Positions 59,101 to 64,000 of a stretch of 64,000 bases of DNA are shown in pieces. The notes beneath the pieces were generated by a model. That model saw nothing but the letters and a program-made list of their open reading frames with translations, ran no database searches and had not been told where the DNA came from. Within the stretch, counting starts at the first letter, position 1, and every line of letters begins with the position of its first letter. Origin of the DNA: Ixodes scapularis (Eukaryota; Arthropoda; Arachnida; Ixodida; Ixodidae); contig NW_024609835.1 of NCBI RefSeq assembly GCF_016920785.2, forward strand, positions 179,210,834 through 179,274,833. Reading direction: 5' to 3'. The position numbers and the translations under genes were made by a program.

Positions 59101-59864
59101 TCAGAGGTGCTGCCACACAAGTTGGCGCGCTGCTGAGAGCATGGTTGGCGGTGCAGTATGTTCAAATTAACCGTTGCAAATGCTTGTTTGAATTACCGGG
59201 TGTTTTTGCACATTTAAATATGCATCGTTTTAACAGGACTACGGCGTCAGTTCAAATAAACCGGAAGTTGGAATTAAGCAGGTTTGAATTGACGAGATTC
59301 GATTGTACAAAACCACAAAGGTTGGCACAAAAGCTTTCCCCAGTGTGACGCAGGTTGTTGCGTGCAAAATTTTGTGTGATTGTGGGGTGGAGCCGGTAAG
59401 AGTTCTTCTTGGCCAGCCGAGGGTGAGAAAGAAACCGTTAGCAGCTGTGCCCCATTGTTATACGGAATGCCGTGCAGTGACATCTGGCAAAGTTGGCTGC
59501 TTCAAATGTGGGAGCGTCCAATTCGTATGTCCTTGAGTCGGCCCTCCTCAGAAGGTTCTGGCTTAAGCTGGGGACTATGTGGCACTGTTCTTTTGCTCTC
59601 TAAAACTGACTGTTGCTCTGTTCCATCAAGACTGTAGCTATGCCGGTTCTAAGTAAATGCTTCTTGCCCCAGCGGCGGTGGCGGTGGTGGCGACGGGAGC
59701 GACGTCTCTGAGTGGCACAAGCTTGGGAGCGTCGCCCGGCGTGGAAAACTATGGCTACGTGGCCCCGACATCCGCCGGGATGAACCCGGAAGTGGTGGCG
59801 AAGGAGCTCGTGGAACGCATTGAGCCTGACCTGACCAGCGACCTCGAGAACCAGTTCTCCCCGG
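17079..59864 (+). CDS. INO80D: INO80D: INO80 chromatin-remodelling complex subunit D (5' nine exons, 3' end outside window)
   Basis: INO80D is a metazoan accessory subunit of the nuclear INO80 nucleosome remodeller and has two C3Hc3H zinc-finger regions. Exons 17079-17104, 17492-17638, 21358-22355, 29480-29570, 30766-30999, 31762-31862, 34954-35087, 36277-36862 and 59673-59864 join in one open frame of 836 codons plus one base. Codon phase agrees at every junction and all borders are GT/AG. Diagnostic stretches: LNGYTYCIRQIFEEN (first finger), LPQDPYAFSEA, RLQAKIAQNKLLDKLKKAQQ, CAQPALPYTRHCTKHI and CTAKFADNTQCCVPVFDMCH (second finger), KPRKKSKPPALTRPPKRGKK (basic). All follow the order in human INO80D (1,027 residues, from memory). 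Long Gln- and Thr-rich insertions are lineage-specific. The first finger lacks most zinc ligands. The exon containing the stop was not found before 64000. Confidence 0.92.
17492..17638 (+). CDS. INO80D: INO80D exon 2, degenerate first C3Hc3H finger
   Basis: Acceptor TTTCTCCCCCAG, donor CA/GTGAGT. Encodes KLYKPGQLNGYTYCIRQIFE, then YTHGSGNVTKLNNKCHNF. The alignment to INO80D is clear by LNGYxxCIR and NxKCxN. Positions that are Cys or His in human (LCK, CIRH, QCEY) are Tyr, Gln and Gly/Ser here. No frameshift would restore them. Confidence 0.85.
18131..18350. mobile_element. Near-perfect palindromic MITE
   Basis: CTATGTTCGACAAATGTTTC at 18141 is mirrored by GAAACATTTGTCGAACATAG ending at 18340. 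The arms continue inward through TGATTGGCTAGAGGCTCAAA almost to the centre near 18238. About 100-bp arms with few mismatches, so a recent insertion. Confidence 0.8.
20254..20966. mobile_element. TIR element with GAGAGTTTTAGAAT ends
   Basis: TA-GAGAGTTTTAGAATAATG at the left is mirrored by CCATTCTAAAACTGCC at the right. The same terminal motif GAGAGTTTTAG is used by the hairpin at 55694-55812. Right boundary approximate. No transposase inside. Confidence 0.55.
21358..22355 (+). CDS. INO80D: INO80D exon 3, long Ala/Gln/Pro-rich exon
   Basis: Acceptor TTCTGCCCAG, donor G/GTAAGT. The first base completes Gln, then NGHLTGP replaces the YCNSHL of the human finger. It contains LKFADRLRALLKRESHL, DPYAFSEA, a Gln/Val/His repeat (QQHVQQHVQQQVHLHVQQ) and the predicted coiled coil RLQAKIAQNKLLDKLKKAQQ. 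GC content is far above the flanking introns, which also creates a long spurious open frame on the other strand. Confidence 0.9.
22885..24790. mobile_element. 1.9-kb TIR element
   Basis: CTTAAAGGGGCAGTCAAG at the left and the reverse complement of its near match (CTTGAGTGTCCCTTTAAG) at the right agree over 26 bp with three changes. Inside, 23182-23406 is an open frame starting MAEFSTLEDLTPLEVEVLRR with an acidic Ser-rich tail (SSASESCSGSEDDE). I do not recognise a domain. The distal part (23930-24440) recurs at 165-690. Probably a decayed DNA transposon. Confidence 0.6.
23182..23406 (+). CDS. Unknown short acidic frame inside TIR element
   Basis: 74 codons, MAEFSTLEDLTPLEVEVLRR followed by an acidic Ser/Glu/Asp segment. 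It starts in CpG-rich sequence, unlike the AT-rich intron around it. It could be a first exon of an element-encoded protein. Function unknown. Confidence 0.3.
   Translation: MAEFSTLEDLTPLEVEVLRRTADLGMISYDATPTCDVDDSSASESCSGSEDDETQTFSGVLRFAVGASRNQTNV
25190..25350. repeat. Tandem duplication, period 79 bp
   Basis: GGCAGTTGGGCTGTGATGAC recurs 79 bp later, and the two units differ mainly in the length of an A-run and one base near the end. Two copies only. Confidence 0.85.
28543..29113. mobile_element. TIR element with AACACTCAGTTGGGAAACT ends
   Basis: AACACTCAGTTGGGAAACT at the left is mirrored by AGTTTCCCAACTGAGTGTT at the right. About 570 bp, no long frame. Inner sequence near 28600 and 29060 is also partly inverse (CGAGAACCGAGCTAA / TTAGCTCGGTCTCGG). 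Confidence 0.7.
29480..29570 (+). CDS. INO80D: INO80D exon 4, acidic segment
   Basis: Acceptor TTTCCATTTCAG. Encodes LDSSDSEPSDDDENVWQRPP, corresponding to the acidic LDWSEESGEE region of human INO80D. Ends in phase 2 before GTGATT, a slightly weak donor. Phase fits both neighbours. Confidence 0.85.
30766..30999 (+). CDS. INO80D: INO80D exon 5, helical linker
   Basis: Acceptor TCTGCCCGTGCAG, donor GG/GTGAGC. Encodes VRYLRIHRLRTELRKRYELL and LERQEVLVHHLAQAARLSP, an Arg/Leu-rich predicted helix equivalent to the region before the second zinc finger in human. GC-rich like exon 3. Confidence 0.87.
31762..31862 (+). CDS. INO80D: INO80D exon 6, first half of second C3Hc3H finger
   Basis: Acceptor CCCGTTTTCAG, donor C/GTATCC. 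Encodes TCCYQHEGGVCAQPALPYTR followed by HCTK. The cysteines and spacing match the human CSGTVKGEQCANKALPFTRH pattern. The last finger His is completed by the next exon. Confidence 0.93.
32340..32530. repeat. TATAACGAA-rich repeat
   Basis: The motif TTATAACGAAATAGCGG occurs twice with intervening GCGAAGCGATCATGATT / GCGAAGTGATTTACGATT, giving a short imperfect duplication. Probably a small dispersed element. Confidence 0.5.
32633..33440. mobile_element. Large palindrome, arms about 370 bp (foldback element)
   Basis: From CAACGAGCTTGAGT at the left to ACTCAAGCTCGTTG at the right the two halves are inverse copies. Both contain ATTAGTGATCA(C/T)GTGACGTTA and GATCCGCCGGAA, and the centre near 33035 holds CACTTTTCT..CACCGGTGCAG. 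The halves encode the same meaningless peptide on opposite strands (ISDHVTLRWLRPEV), which confirms the symmetry. Lies in INO80D intron 6. Confidence 0.8.
34084..34191. mobile_element. 108-bp hairpin insertion flanked by 10-bp direct repeats
   Basis: AGTAAATAGT occurs at 34074-34083 and 34192-34201. Between them, ATTAAATTATCAGAAAGAAT and its inverse ATTCTTTCTGATAATTTAAT form a perfect 32-bp stem with a 13-nt loop. The flanking repeats look like a target-site duplication. Confidence 0.6.
34954..35087 (+). CDS. INO80D: INO80D exon 7, second half of second C3Hc3H finger
   Basis: Acceptor ACCGCTTGGCAG. The first two bases complete His of the C-x3-H pair. It continues IMYNVDQLLFEHCTAKFADN and VPVFDMCHELPLCPEHAKKR, matching the most conserved part of INO80D/KANSL2-type fingers. 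Donor AGG/GTGAGT, phase 0. Confidence 0.95.
35088..36276. other. INO80D intron 7, no gene seen
   Basis: 1.2 kb between canonical splice sites. A partly inverse pair (GGCTCTGATGGACTCTGATT / CCAACCGGAGC) near 35520-35630 suggests a small repeat. Otherwise nothing recognised. Confidence 0.5.
36277..36862 (+). CDS. INO80D: INO80D exon 8, basic and low-complexity segment
   Basis: Begins DNYNKMASEPKPKKPRKKSK with PPALTRPPKRGKKK, matching KPRKKTKPPALTKKHKKK of human INO80D, a likely nuclear localisation signal. It then runs through Ser/Pro-rich, Gln-rich (LHLQQHERLHVQQ) and Thr-rich (TTTTTTTT) tracts. Donor G/GTGAGT. Two cleaner-looking frames on the opposite strand are shadows caused by GC content. 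Confidence 0.9.
36975..37925. mobile_element. TIR element carrying a transposase-like helix-turn-helix scrap
   Basis: CTATACTTCGTTTCAGCTTC (left, continuing CGTCCGAGCGCAGCCAAAG) is the exact inverse of the right end, about 39 bp, and imperfect matching continues outward (AGTGTTATA-type). Inside, 37302-37496 reads ARxVVMNVYFQVRQ, like the ARQLIMNAYVQVRH motif of the intact transposase at 50350-51828. It is therefore a deletion derivative of a related element. Confidence 0.75.
37302..37496 (+). pseudogene. Truncated N-terminal transposase-related frame
   Basis: 64 codons: MAKSCALLLSSP..., then REVVMNVYFQVRQKTPAASY and stop. Similarity to the N-terminal DNA-binding region of the DD-E transposase in this window is confined to about 15 residues. 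No catalytic domain follows. Confidence 0.5.
38422..40207. mobile_element. TIR element, host of a nested insertion
   Basis: Left end AAGGGGCAGAGTAACGATTT; right end, in reverse complement, AAGAGGCAGTGCAACGATTT. A partial relative is at 14365-14600, and comparison with it shows that 38555-39714 is an insertion splitting this element. No coding capacity seen. Confidence 0.65.
38555..39714. mobile_element. hAT-like non-autonomous element, nested
   Basis: The ends read TAGAGGTGCGTGAATAT and, inverted, TAGGGGTGTGCGAATATTCG. The flanking octamers GAAAGAAC and GAAAAAAC differ at one base, as expected for an 8-bp duplication. Subterminal regions are rich in GAATCGAAT/TTCGAA repeats. No transposase frame. 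Confidence 0.65.
42571..42660 (+). repeat. tRNA-like (box A/box B) SINE head
   Basis: TAGCATAGTGGTTAAGACGT resembles a Pol III box A, and GAGTTCAAACCCC a box B, with an anticodon-arm-like CTGCCTCGTAAGCAAG between them (loop CTCGTAA). The acceptor arms do not pair well, so this is not an intact tRNA gene. A T-run of about 19 follows at once. Confidence 0.6.
42724..43204. mobile_element. 481-bp MITE with CTATAGTCGGTTACAAG ends
   Basis: CTATAATCAGTTACAGGTTA at the left and TTGTAACCGACTATAG at the right are inverse over about 30 bp (through AAGAAGGTAG). TATA at both ends allows a TA duplication. Its left- and right-type subterminal sequences recur separately at 44454 and 52257. Confidence 0.75.
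43877..44267. mobile_element. PIF/Harbinger-like MITE, TTA duplication
   Basis: TTA precedes AGGCCCGTTCACACTCTTGC and TTA follows its exact inverse GCAAGAGTGTGAACGGGCCT. The perfect TIR is at least 23 bp and the element 391 bp. A 3-bp TTA duplication is the known target habit of PIF/Harbinger. A GATGGCGCCA-type inner inverse pair lies within. Confidence 0.85.
44454..44720. repeat. Left-type end of the CTATAGTCGG element family
   Basis: TATAGTCGGTTACAAGTCAA then GAAGGTAGCGGCAAAAGCCC matches the left 110 bp of the 481-bp MITE (CCTCCGCCACC, TTTCCGTGACGTC). No right-type end follows until 52257. Confidence 0.7.
46960..47136 (+). pseudogene. LINE reverse-transcriptase scrap
   Basis: HFGAQGSLLLIHHEVLANSP and RVIMAVDFKGTFDA resemble the RT motif of arthropod non-LTR retrotransposons (usually F/YDLKKAFD-type). 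It ends abruptly where the 113-bp minisatellite begins. About 55 residues, no endonuclease or remaining RT seen. Confidence 0.6.
47152..49941. repeat. 113-bp minisatellite, about 25 units
   Basis: The unit, recognised by GCACGTTATTGTTATTCTCA, GTGTGGATGGCCACTGACGT and CAGTTTATGCTTCGAAACAG, recurs every 113 bp (for example 47371, 47484, 47597). Inner units are nearly identical; units at both edges are more diverged (TCCACTGTGCTAACACA-type ends). 113 is not a multiple of 3, so the apparent open frames across it are not coding. Confidence 0.95.
50289..50304 (-). promoter_or_regulatory. Histone-mRNA-type 3' stem-loop
   Basis: On the - strand GGTCCTTTTAAGGACC fits the metazoan replication-dependent histone stem-loop consensus GGYYYTTYTNARRRCC at all 16 positions: 6-bp stem, loop TTTA. 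It is preceded by ACAAAAC and followed by ACTTATTTG. It lies 45 nt after the stop codon of the transposase on the same strand. A loosely purine-rich AAGATCGGA follows about 13 nt later. No AATAAA occurs on this strand down to about 50000. Confidence 0.65.
50350..51828 (-). CDS. Intact IS630/Tc1/mariner-superfamily transposase (D,D82E)
   Basis: 492 codons without interruption. N-terminal Ser/Glu-rich leader, then a helix-turn-helix region around residues 45-100 (ARQLIMNAYVQVRH, SKLLGVGVRTVLEIRK), a basic linker (SRKRPASEGKRRRKVRYGEF), a second helical DNA-binding part (WTVRRLLHDIGFEHDKRERN), and the DDE catalytic core: FYLDETWVTAGHTVSKVW, VTHIGSDEGFVDG, VIVMDNASYHS, LPPYHCEFNPIELIWAQIKN. Catalytic residues are Asp of LDET, Asp of MDNA and Glu of NPIE. 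The last two are separated by 82 residues, against 34-41 in most of the superfamily. A D,D82E family (Sailor) has been described as I recall. It may be an autonomous transposase or a host-adopted one. It ends in a histone-type stem-loop. Confidence 0.92.
   Translation of the reverse strand: MNPNVETAECDSSDSSSSRESGAASPPTPRRLYKKHKSGDVLNRAARQLIMNAYVQVRHEPPAKPGQPGLTVEESCIKVSKLLGVGVRTVLEIRKQAKETEGQVVTPSRKRPASEGKRRRKVRYGEFTLCALRSCVHRFFRRNEVPTVKKITAEFCASTELPSLKAWTVRRLLHDIGFEHDKRERNSRLIEREDIVAWQQKYLHEIARHRQDGRKIFYLDETWVTAGHTVSKVWVDTTVASSHDAFMRGLSTGLKQPSGKGQCLIVTHIGSDEGFVDGCLDVFRGQKTGDYHEEMDGARFEKWFDGVLDKLPTGSVIVMDNASYHSRRLEAVPTTSSRKDDIRQWLTSKKISWDPKMVKKQLLDIVALVKPQHVKYRVDTAAETAGCTVVRLPPYHCEFNPIELIWAQIKNGVVARNTTFKIVDVGRLLNEEVDKVTTDNWINAVRHVIDIEATFRRGGATSAHIQPIVIQLDGEDTPSESDLSGVEPLDEA
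52128..52257. repeat. Right-type end of the CTATAGTCGG element family
   Basis: CTCGACTGCGGAGGCATCTG...GGGCGCATCAC...CTTGTAACCGACTATA matches the right 120 bp of the 481-bp MITE at 42724-43204. It lies 300 bp beyond the start of the transposase and has the polarity that pairs with the left-type end at 44454. Confidence 0.7.
52365..52760. repeat. Degenerate 12-bp/24-bp tandem repeat
   Basis: GTCGTCCTAGAA / GTCGTCCTTGAG alternate about 30 times with substitutions. On the - strand this translates to Thr-Ser-Arg-Thr repeats, which I take as a by-product of the period being divisible by 3. Confidence 0.85.
55694..55812. mobile_element. 119-bp hairpin MITE with TA duplication
   Basis: TA-GAGAGTTTTAGTAGATCG...CGATCTACTAAAACTCTC-TA with perfect terminal arms. 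A second inner pair (CCGATAACGATA / TATCGTTATCGG) completes the hairpin. Lies inside the foldback element, so it is younger. It shares its terminal motif with 20254-20966. Confidence 0.8.
56700..56955 (-). repeat. tRNA-derived SINE
   Basis: On the - strand GGTGGCCGAGTGGTCTAGCG (box A of tRNA-Leu/Ser type) is followed, after a long variable-arm-like stretch, by GGGTTCGAGCCCCACC (box B), then a body containing CATCACTACTGCGTGATG. The body recurs at 62640-62735 and in worn form near 53795. Nested within the foldback element. Confidence 0.7.
58335..58478. repeat. 45-bp imperfect tandem repeat, three units
   Basis: TGCTCCAAAAGCCACTTTTG followed by CTGCTCC/CGAAACACTG recurs three times with substitutions. 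Small local expansion, no coding meaning seen. Confidence 0.75.
59673..59864 (+). CDS. INO80D: INO80D exon 9
   Basis: Acceptor CTTCTTGCCCCAG, donor G/GTATGT, phase 1 on both sides. Encodes GMNPEVVAKELVERIEPDLT and SDLENQFSPG, comparable to the ELPDDIANEITDIPHDLELN region of human INO80D. It follows the 22.8-kb intron. Assignment rests on this weaker similarity and on matching phase. Confidence 0.75.
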
Positions 59865-60098
59865 GTATGTCTGCCAGTGCCTTTCGTTCGTAACATAATT
59901 GCGCGGATTTTCCGGTGGATGGATGAATGGAATGGCTTGGCTTGGCACTTATCATTGACGTGTTGGCGTGTTTGAACTGTGGCGAAAGAAATTGAAGTTG
60001 CATCAAACATTTTTGTGGTTGGGGTTTTTAGAGTGCGCTGGTCTTAGGCACCCGTCGTTTCCGGCTTGAGCGGCGTTGCCGTCAGCGTAACTTTGCGG

Positions 60099-60172
60099 TG
60101 CATTATGGGAAATGTCCCATAATGCATTGTGATGACACGCGCATTGCATTATGGGACGTTTCCCATAATGCA
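60099..60172. promoter_or_regulatory. Four TGCATTATGGGA boxes in two inverted pairs
   Basis: TGCATTATGGGA at 60099 and 60145 and its inverse TCCCATAATGCA at 60115 and 60161 form two hairpin-like pairs 46 bp apart. The box resembles the TTCCCAgAATGC half of ZNF143/THAP11-type promoter motifs. It may equally be a short duplicated palindrome. In the intron after INO80D exon 9. Confidence 0.4.
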
Positions 60173-60174
60173 CC

Positions 60175-60300
60175 ATTTGGGAGGGAGGAAAAGGAGGAGG
60201 AGGATGGGGAGGAGGAGGAGGAGGGGGAGGAGGCGAGGAGCACTAGAGGAGTAGATAAGGAGGGAGGAGGAGAGGGTACGGATGAGGAGGAGAAGCATAT
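60175..60300. repeat. GGA/GAG-rich microsatellite
   Basis: Purine-only tract of GGAGGA and GGAGGAGGAG type with few interruptions. It follows directly on the TGCATTATGGGA boxes. Confidence 0.8.
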
Positions 60301-61039
60301 TGTCCCCGTCGTACCCTCCCCTCTTCCTCTTTAAGAGCTGCGCTCTAATTCGGCATTACAGCGAGTTGTTAACATCTTTAATTTTTTAACTTAGGCTTTG
60401 GCTGTTCTTTTTTGCAGCTCTGAATAGTGAGCACTAGACTGGTTTGCTGATCACTGTAGCTATCTCATCCGGCGGTTAACTTAGGCTGAAGAGCAATCTT
60501 GAGGCCATGTGACTGGCTCCCGGGGTACAAGAAACTAAGGGTACCTAGCATTGCAGCCAAATGGCCGCCCTAATTTTGTCCTTGCTTTAATTATTAAAAT
60601 CTAGTTTCATGCTCAGAAAATAGGTGAAGGGGCCTAAAATAAACGTTAAATGAGCCGCATTCGTGCACTTTCGGAGTGGCAAGTGAAGTCACTTCTGGGG
60701 GAAGCCAGACTAAACAAGAAATTAAAAAAAAAAAGACTGGCAAGGTTGACGTTTGTCGAGCGGAATTGGCTGGACACTAGGTACTTTCTCGACATGGAGC
60801 AAGTCACATCGCCTAAAAATCCCTCTTGTGGCTGTTCTACCCATGGTGTCAGACATGTACAGTGGCCCAATTTTTTAATAATATCAAGCGAGCGTCGACC
60901 ACTGAGATGGCCAGCGCCGTGCTGCGGAGGCGTGCGGCGAAACGGGAGAGATTAAGCGCGTGCGCACAAAGCCCTTTCCGGTGGGAGCGTCGTCTGCTAG
61001 GCTATTCCGTTGATCGCACACAGCCCATGCTCCGCAGCA

Positions 61040-61216
61040 AAGGAGGGCAGGGCGCTTGCAATGTCGAAGTGCATCGCCGATACGCCCTTCTGTTTGGAAT
61101 GCGTTCACAATCCTATTGACGGTAGCCTGTGTAACCCCGACTGTTGTTGCTATATCCCTTTGCGTCATGCCGCCCATCGACATTCTCACAACACGTTTCC
61201 TTGTTTCTGTAGGCAC
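61040..61216 (-). pseudogene. Tc1-type transposase N-terminal fragment
   Basis: 58 codons: MPTETRKRVVRMSMGGMTQR followed by DIATTVGVTQATVNRIVNAF, the paired-like helix-turn-helix of Tc1 transposases, then GRIGDALRH, which resembles the usual GRVxDRPRSGRP linker. After it the frame is lost and no DDE core is readable. A dead 5' fragment. Confidence 0.7.
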
Positions 61217-61984
61217 TCAAGGAGGCATAAAAATATGTGCGCACCCGCTGGTCAAAGAAAAGTGTGACTACCCGGCTACATAGACTAGATGACGACAGCA
61301 ACAACGCAGTTGATAATACAAAGCACCAAGCTGAAACCCTGTCTATACTTCGTTTTACTTTGCGTCGTACCGCAGCCAACGCTACGAGCCATCGTGGCTA
61401 GTCCGCCTCTAAAAGTGTGTCATGTGGCCTTCCTTTTGGGTACAACTGCACATGAAAGCACGATGTCATGCGGCAAGATGAAAGCACTGGATTGGTTTGA
61501 TAGTTCATAACATTGTTTGCGGTATATAGCGTAATGCATCGTTGCATTCAGTTTGTCGCGCCACCATATTTTTCATTTTTGTTGGTGTTCACAAACAAAG
61601 TGAACGCAAACATGAAATTAAAAAAAAAAGTGCCGTATTTACTCGCACAATGAACGCACTCGCGCAATGAACCCCCCCCTCCCCCCAAGTCGGGTCTCAA
61701 AATTTCAACTTTTTTTTCACTCGCATATTAAACGCACCCCCAACTCGGAGGTCAAAATTTTGACTCCCTCCCCCCAGTCGCGCGAAATGAACGCACTTTT
61801 CTATCCTGGTGCAGCGAGGTCGCGAATGCAGGGGCAGCGTGGGCGAACAAAACGCCTTGCTGCAAAAGGCGTTAAAAAAATGAAAAAGATCCAACCGAAG
61901 CAAGAAAAAAACAAACAACAACAACATGGAGAGGAGTTTCATTTTTTTTTTTTTTTTTTTGCACAGGGCAGTCTGGACTAGGGA

Positions 61985-62440
61985 TGTCGCGAACCACCCT
62001 AGGTTCGATTTCGAAAGGTTTCGATATTTGCGAAGCGAACTGAGGTTCGATTTCGAAGAATTTCGATATTTTCGTACCGACCGAGGTTCGAATTCGAAAA
62101 ATTCACAACTTTTGACCACAGCGGAGTTTCGAATTCGAAAATTTCGAAGCTTTCACGGTTTCTAAAATTTCGAATTCGAATATTTCGAATATATTTTTAC
62201 TTCAGGTTCGATAAATTCGAAGATTTCGAATTTCTTTGGAAAAACAATTCGAAAACTTTGAACGCTTCGAATTTTTATACACATGAAGTTCGAACAATTC
62301 GAAGATTTCGAATTTCTTTCTGCATAAAGTTCGAAAAGTTTGAAGGTTTCGATTCTCTTTTAACGCTAAATTAACAAAAAAACAACAAAAAACTTCGAAG
62401 ATTTTGAATTTTTTTTTAATCCAAGTTTTCAAAGTTCGAA
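61985..62440. repeat. TTCGAA-rich degenerate tandem repeat
   Basis: Imperfect units around GGTTCGATTTCGAAAATTTCG and ATTTCGAATTC repeat with a period near 30 bp. Similar sequence returns at 63900-64000, and a related CGAATCGAAT stretch bounds the hAT-like element at 38.6 and 39.6 kb. Confidence 0.75.
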
Positions 62441-62639
62441 GTCCGATTTTTAAGTTTTTCCACAGTTTCAGTTTCAAATAACGTTTTCATGACTCACTGG
62501 TTTTCACAAAATCAAGTTTAGAAAAGTTAGGGTGCGATATCTAGATTCTGCGAAGTTGGTTAGGCAATTAAATGAGACGACGAGTGCCCCGGGCGTGCTA
62601 GAATATTTGCCAGTGCAGAATTGTGACCGCCAGCCGCCG

Positions 62640-62735
62640 GGGGGGTCTTTAACCTGCATCACGCAGTAGTGATTACACGAACACACTGTTTTACGAGACT
62701 CATCCAGTTCGAAACGGCCAGGGGCGAGCAGGAGG
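62640..62735 (-). repeat. SINE body, truncated
   Basis: GGTCTTTAAC(C/G)TGCATCACG with CAGTAGTGAT and CTCATCCAG(T/A)TCGAAACGG matches the body of the SINE at 56700-56955. The tRNA-like head is missing. Confidence 0.65.
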
Positions 62736-64000
62736 TTGAGGCTCAGAAGAACCTTGAAGCGACCTGGCAAACTAGCTCGCCACCCCTTGCACGCTGGTAG
62801 TAATCCGATCCGGTGAAGTTTATAATTGTCCTGGAGGTTTATTTTCTGGGACGGAGGAATCGCCTCGCAAAAAGCACAAAAGCCGACACAACTCGAGGTC
62901 GAGGAGCGTTCTACCATACAAGTGGCGTCGGAAGAGGGAAAACGGGGGGAAAGAGGGTAGCGGGGGGGGGGGGGGGGGGGGGGAGGGGGCTTCAGTTTTC
63001 TTTTTTCCCTTGCAGGTATTTCGGATTGTTGAAAAAAACTGTACGGGGAAAGAAGGCGTGGTCGAGCTTATTTTAATCTGAAATTATTTATGCATATGTG
63101 TAGCTATTGTCGCTCTTCACTGGATAAAAGGTTGCGTAGATGGTCATTGTTAGAAACTCGTTGTCAGAAGGCACTACTCGTCACATGCTTAGTGGTTCGG
63201 AAGTTCAAAGCTGTCTTTTCGACCTAAATACCTGTGCCAATAGTAAAAAAAAAAAAAAAAAAAAAAAAGAATACAGGCGGGATTAAAAAGCAGGAAAAAA
63301 AAACTATCAAGAATTCGTCGGAAGTGTTCTATTCTTGCTTATTCAGAGGTTCAGAACTTCAAAACAAGTTTCTTTTACCAAAATGTGTACAGGCTAAAAG
63401 AAACACGTCCCAGGAACGTGAAGCGAAAAAAAAAAAAAAAAAGTTTTCTTTTAATGACGTGCTGAACTTAAACACTATTAGATATGTTCTGTCTGTGGTG
63501 TTAATTTAAATGCGATACCTCAAACAACTTAGACGAAAATAAATATCAAGTTTAGGTCATAATTGCATGGAGATACATATTTGGACATTCCTTCGGAACT
63601 CACGTTGAATAACAATCATCACATCTTAATTCGACACTTACCTAGGATATACATAGATCATTCTTAAAAAAGTATACCATAAATAGCTCCGGCTGCAGCG
63701 TGCTTCAAATCTGGCAAAAATGATAATCGTCAAAAACCCGTCGTCCTTCCTCGCCCCTTCGGGGATTTATTTCTTTAAACCTAAGCATGCCAGAACATTG
63801 AAATAAACAACATTGTATTTCGTAAGGAACGCAGCACCGCGTGTAAAAGTTCGAGAAAAAAAAATTACGAATGTACCCCACTACTTGAAATCAAATGAAA
63901 CCGTCCGCCGGTCTTTCAAAATTCGACGAACGTCGAACTTTTACCCTAAAAGTTCGAAGTTCGTCGAACTTCGGACATTTCAGAATTCGAAAGTTCGAAA

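Larger units (their letters stand above)
36863..59672. other. INO80D intron 8 (22.8 kb), transposon-filled
   Basis: No INO80D-like coding was found between exons 8 and 9. The interval holds the elements listed separately. 40.2-42.5 kb, 45.0-46.9 kb, 52.8-54.9 kb and 57.3-58.3 kb show no recognisable genes; frames there lack known motifs. Confidence 0.65.
59865..64000. other. INO80D intron 9 (partial), no further exon found
   Basis: No segment resembling the remaining INO80D C-terminus was seen. Contents are the motif boxes, microsatellites, the Tc1 scrap, TTCGAA repeats, a SINE body and homopolymer runs (63245-63268 A, 62961-62983 G). Confidence 0.6.

Overview
This is eukaryotic, animal genomic DNA. 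Genes are split by introns with canonical GT/AG borders, and the space between exons is filled with transposon debris. The coding parts read as ordinary metazoan housekeeping genes. The repeat style (many short inverted-repeat elements, G/C homopolymer palindromes, long introns) suggests a chelicerate, probably a hard tick. That assignment is an inference from memory of such genomes, not something the sequence proves.

Three host genes are visible. (1) Positions 1935-4047, + strand: the last three exons of MCCC2, the beta subunit of mitochondrial 3-methylcrotonyl-CoA carboxylase. The rest of the gene lies left of the window. (2) Positions 15915-16254, - strand: a complete two-exon COA3, a small inner-membrane assembly factor for cytochrome c oxidase. 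(3) From about 17079 to beyond the right edge, + strand: INO80D, a subunit of the INO80 chromatin remodeller. Nine exons were joined by hand and the codon phase agrees at all eight junctions. Its last visible intron is 22.8 kb. COA3 and INO80D are head to head, about 0.8 kb apart, and probably share a bidirectional promoter.

The rest is mobile DNA. 4.3-15.8 kb is intergenic, with short inverted-repeat elements and an internally inverted LTR-retrotransposon fragment (10.04-11.44 kb). Introns of INO80D hold a 1.9-kb terminal-inverted-repeat (TIR) element (22.9-24.8 kb), an 800-bp palindrome (32.6-33.4 kb) and several hairpin elements. The 22.8-kb intron holds a TIR element carrying a helix-turn-helix coding scrap (37 kb), a hAT-like element nested in another element (38.4-40.2 kb), a Harbinger-like MITE (43.9 kb), a LINE scrap, a 113-bp minisatellite of about 25 units (47.15-49.94 kb), an intact 492-codon Tc1/mariner-superfamily transposase on the - strand (50350-51828), and a hAT-like foldback element with a perfect 8-bp target duplication (54.9-57.2 kb).

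The most striking observation is downstream of the intact transposase. On its own strand, 45 nt after the stop codon, lies a 16-nt stem-loop that matches the 3'-end signal of replication-dependent histone mRNAs at every position, and no AATAAA is present in the next 300 nt. The transposase catalytic triad has an unusually long D-to-E spacing of 82 residues. TIR-like ends at 44454 and 52257 have the polarity expected for one 7.8-kb element enclosing the minisatellite and the transposase, and a 481-bp element with the same ends sits next door. A second notable point is that the first C3Hc3H zinc finger of INO80D has lost most of its zinc ligands while the second one is intact.
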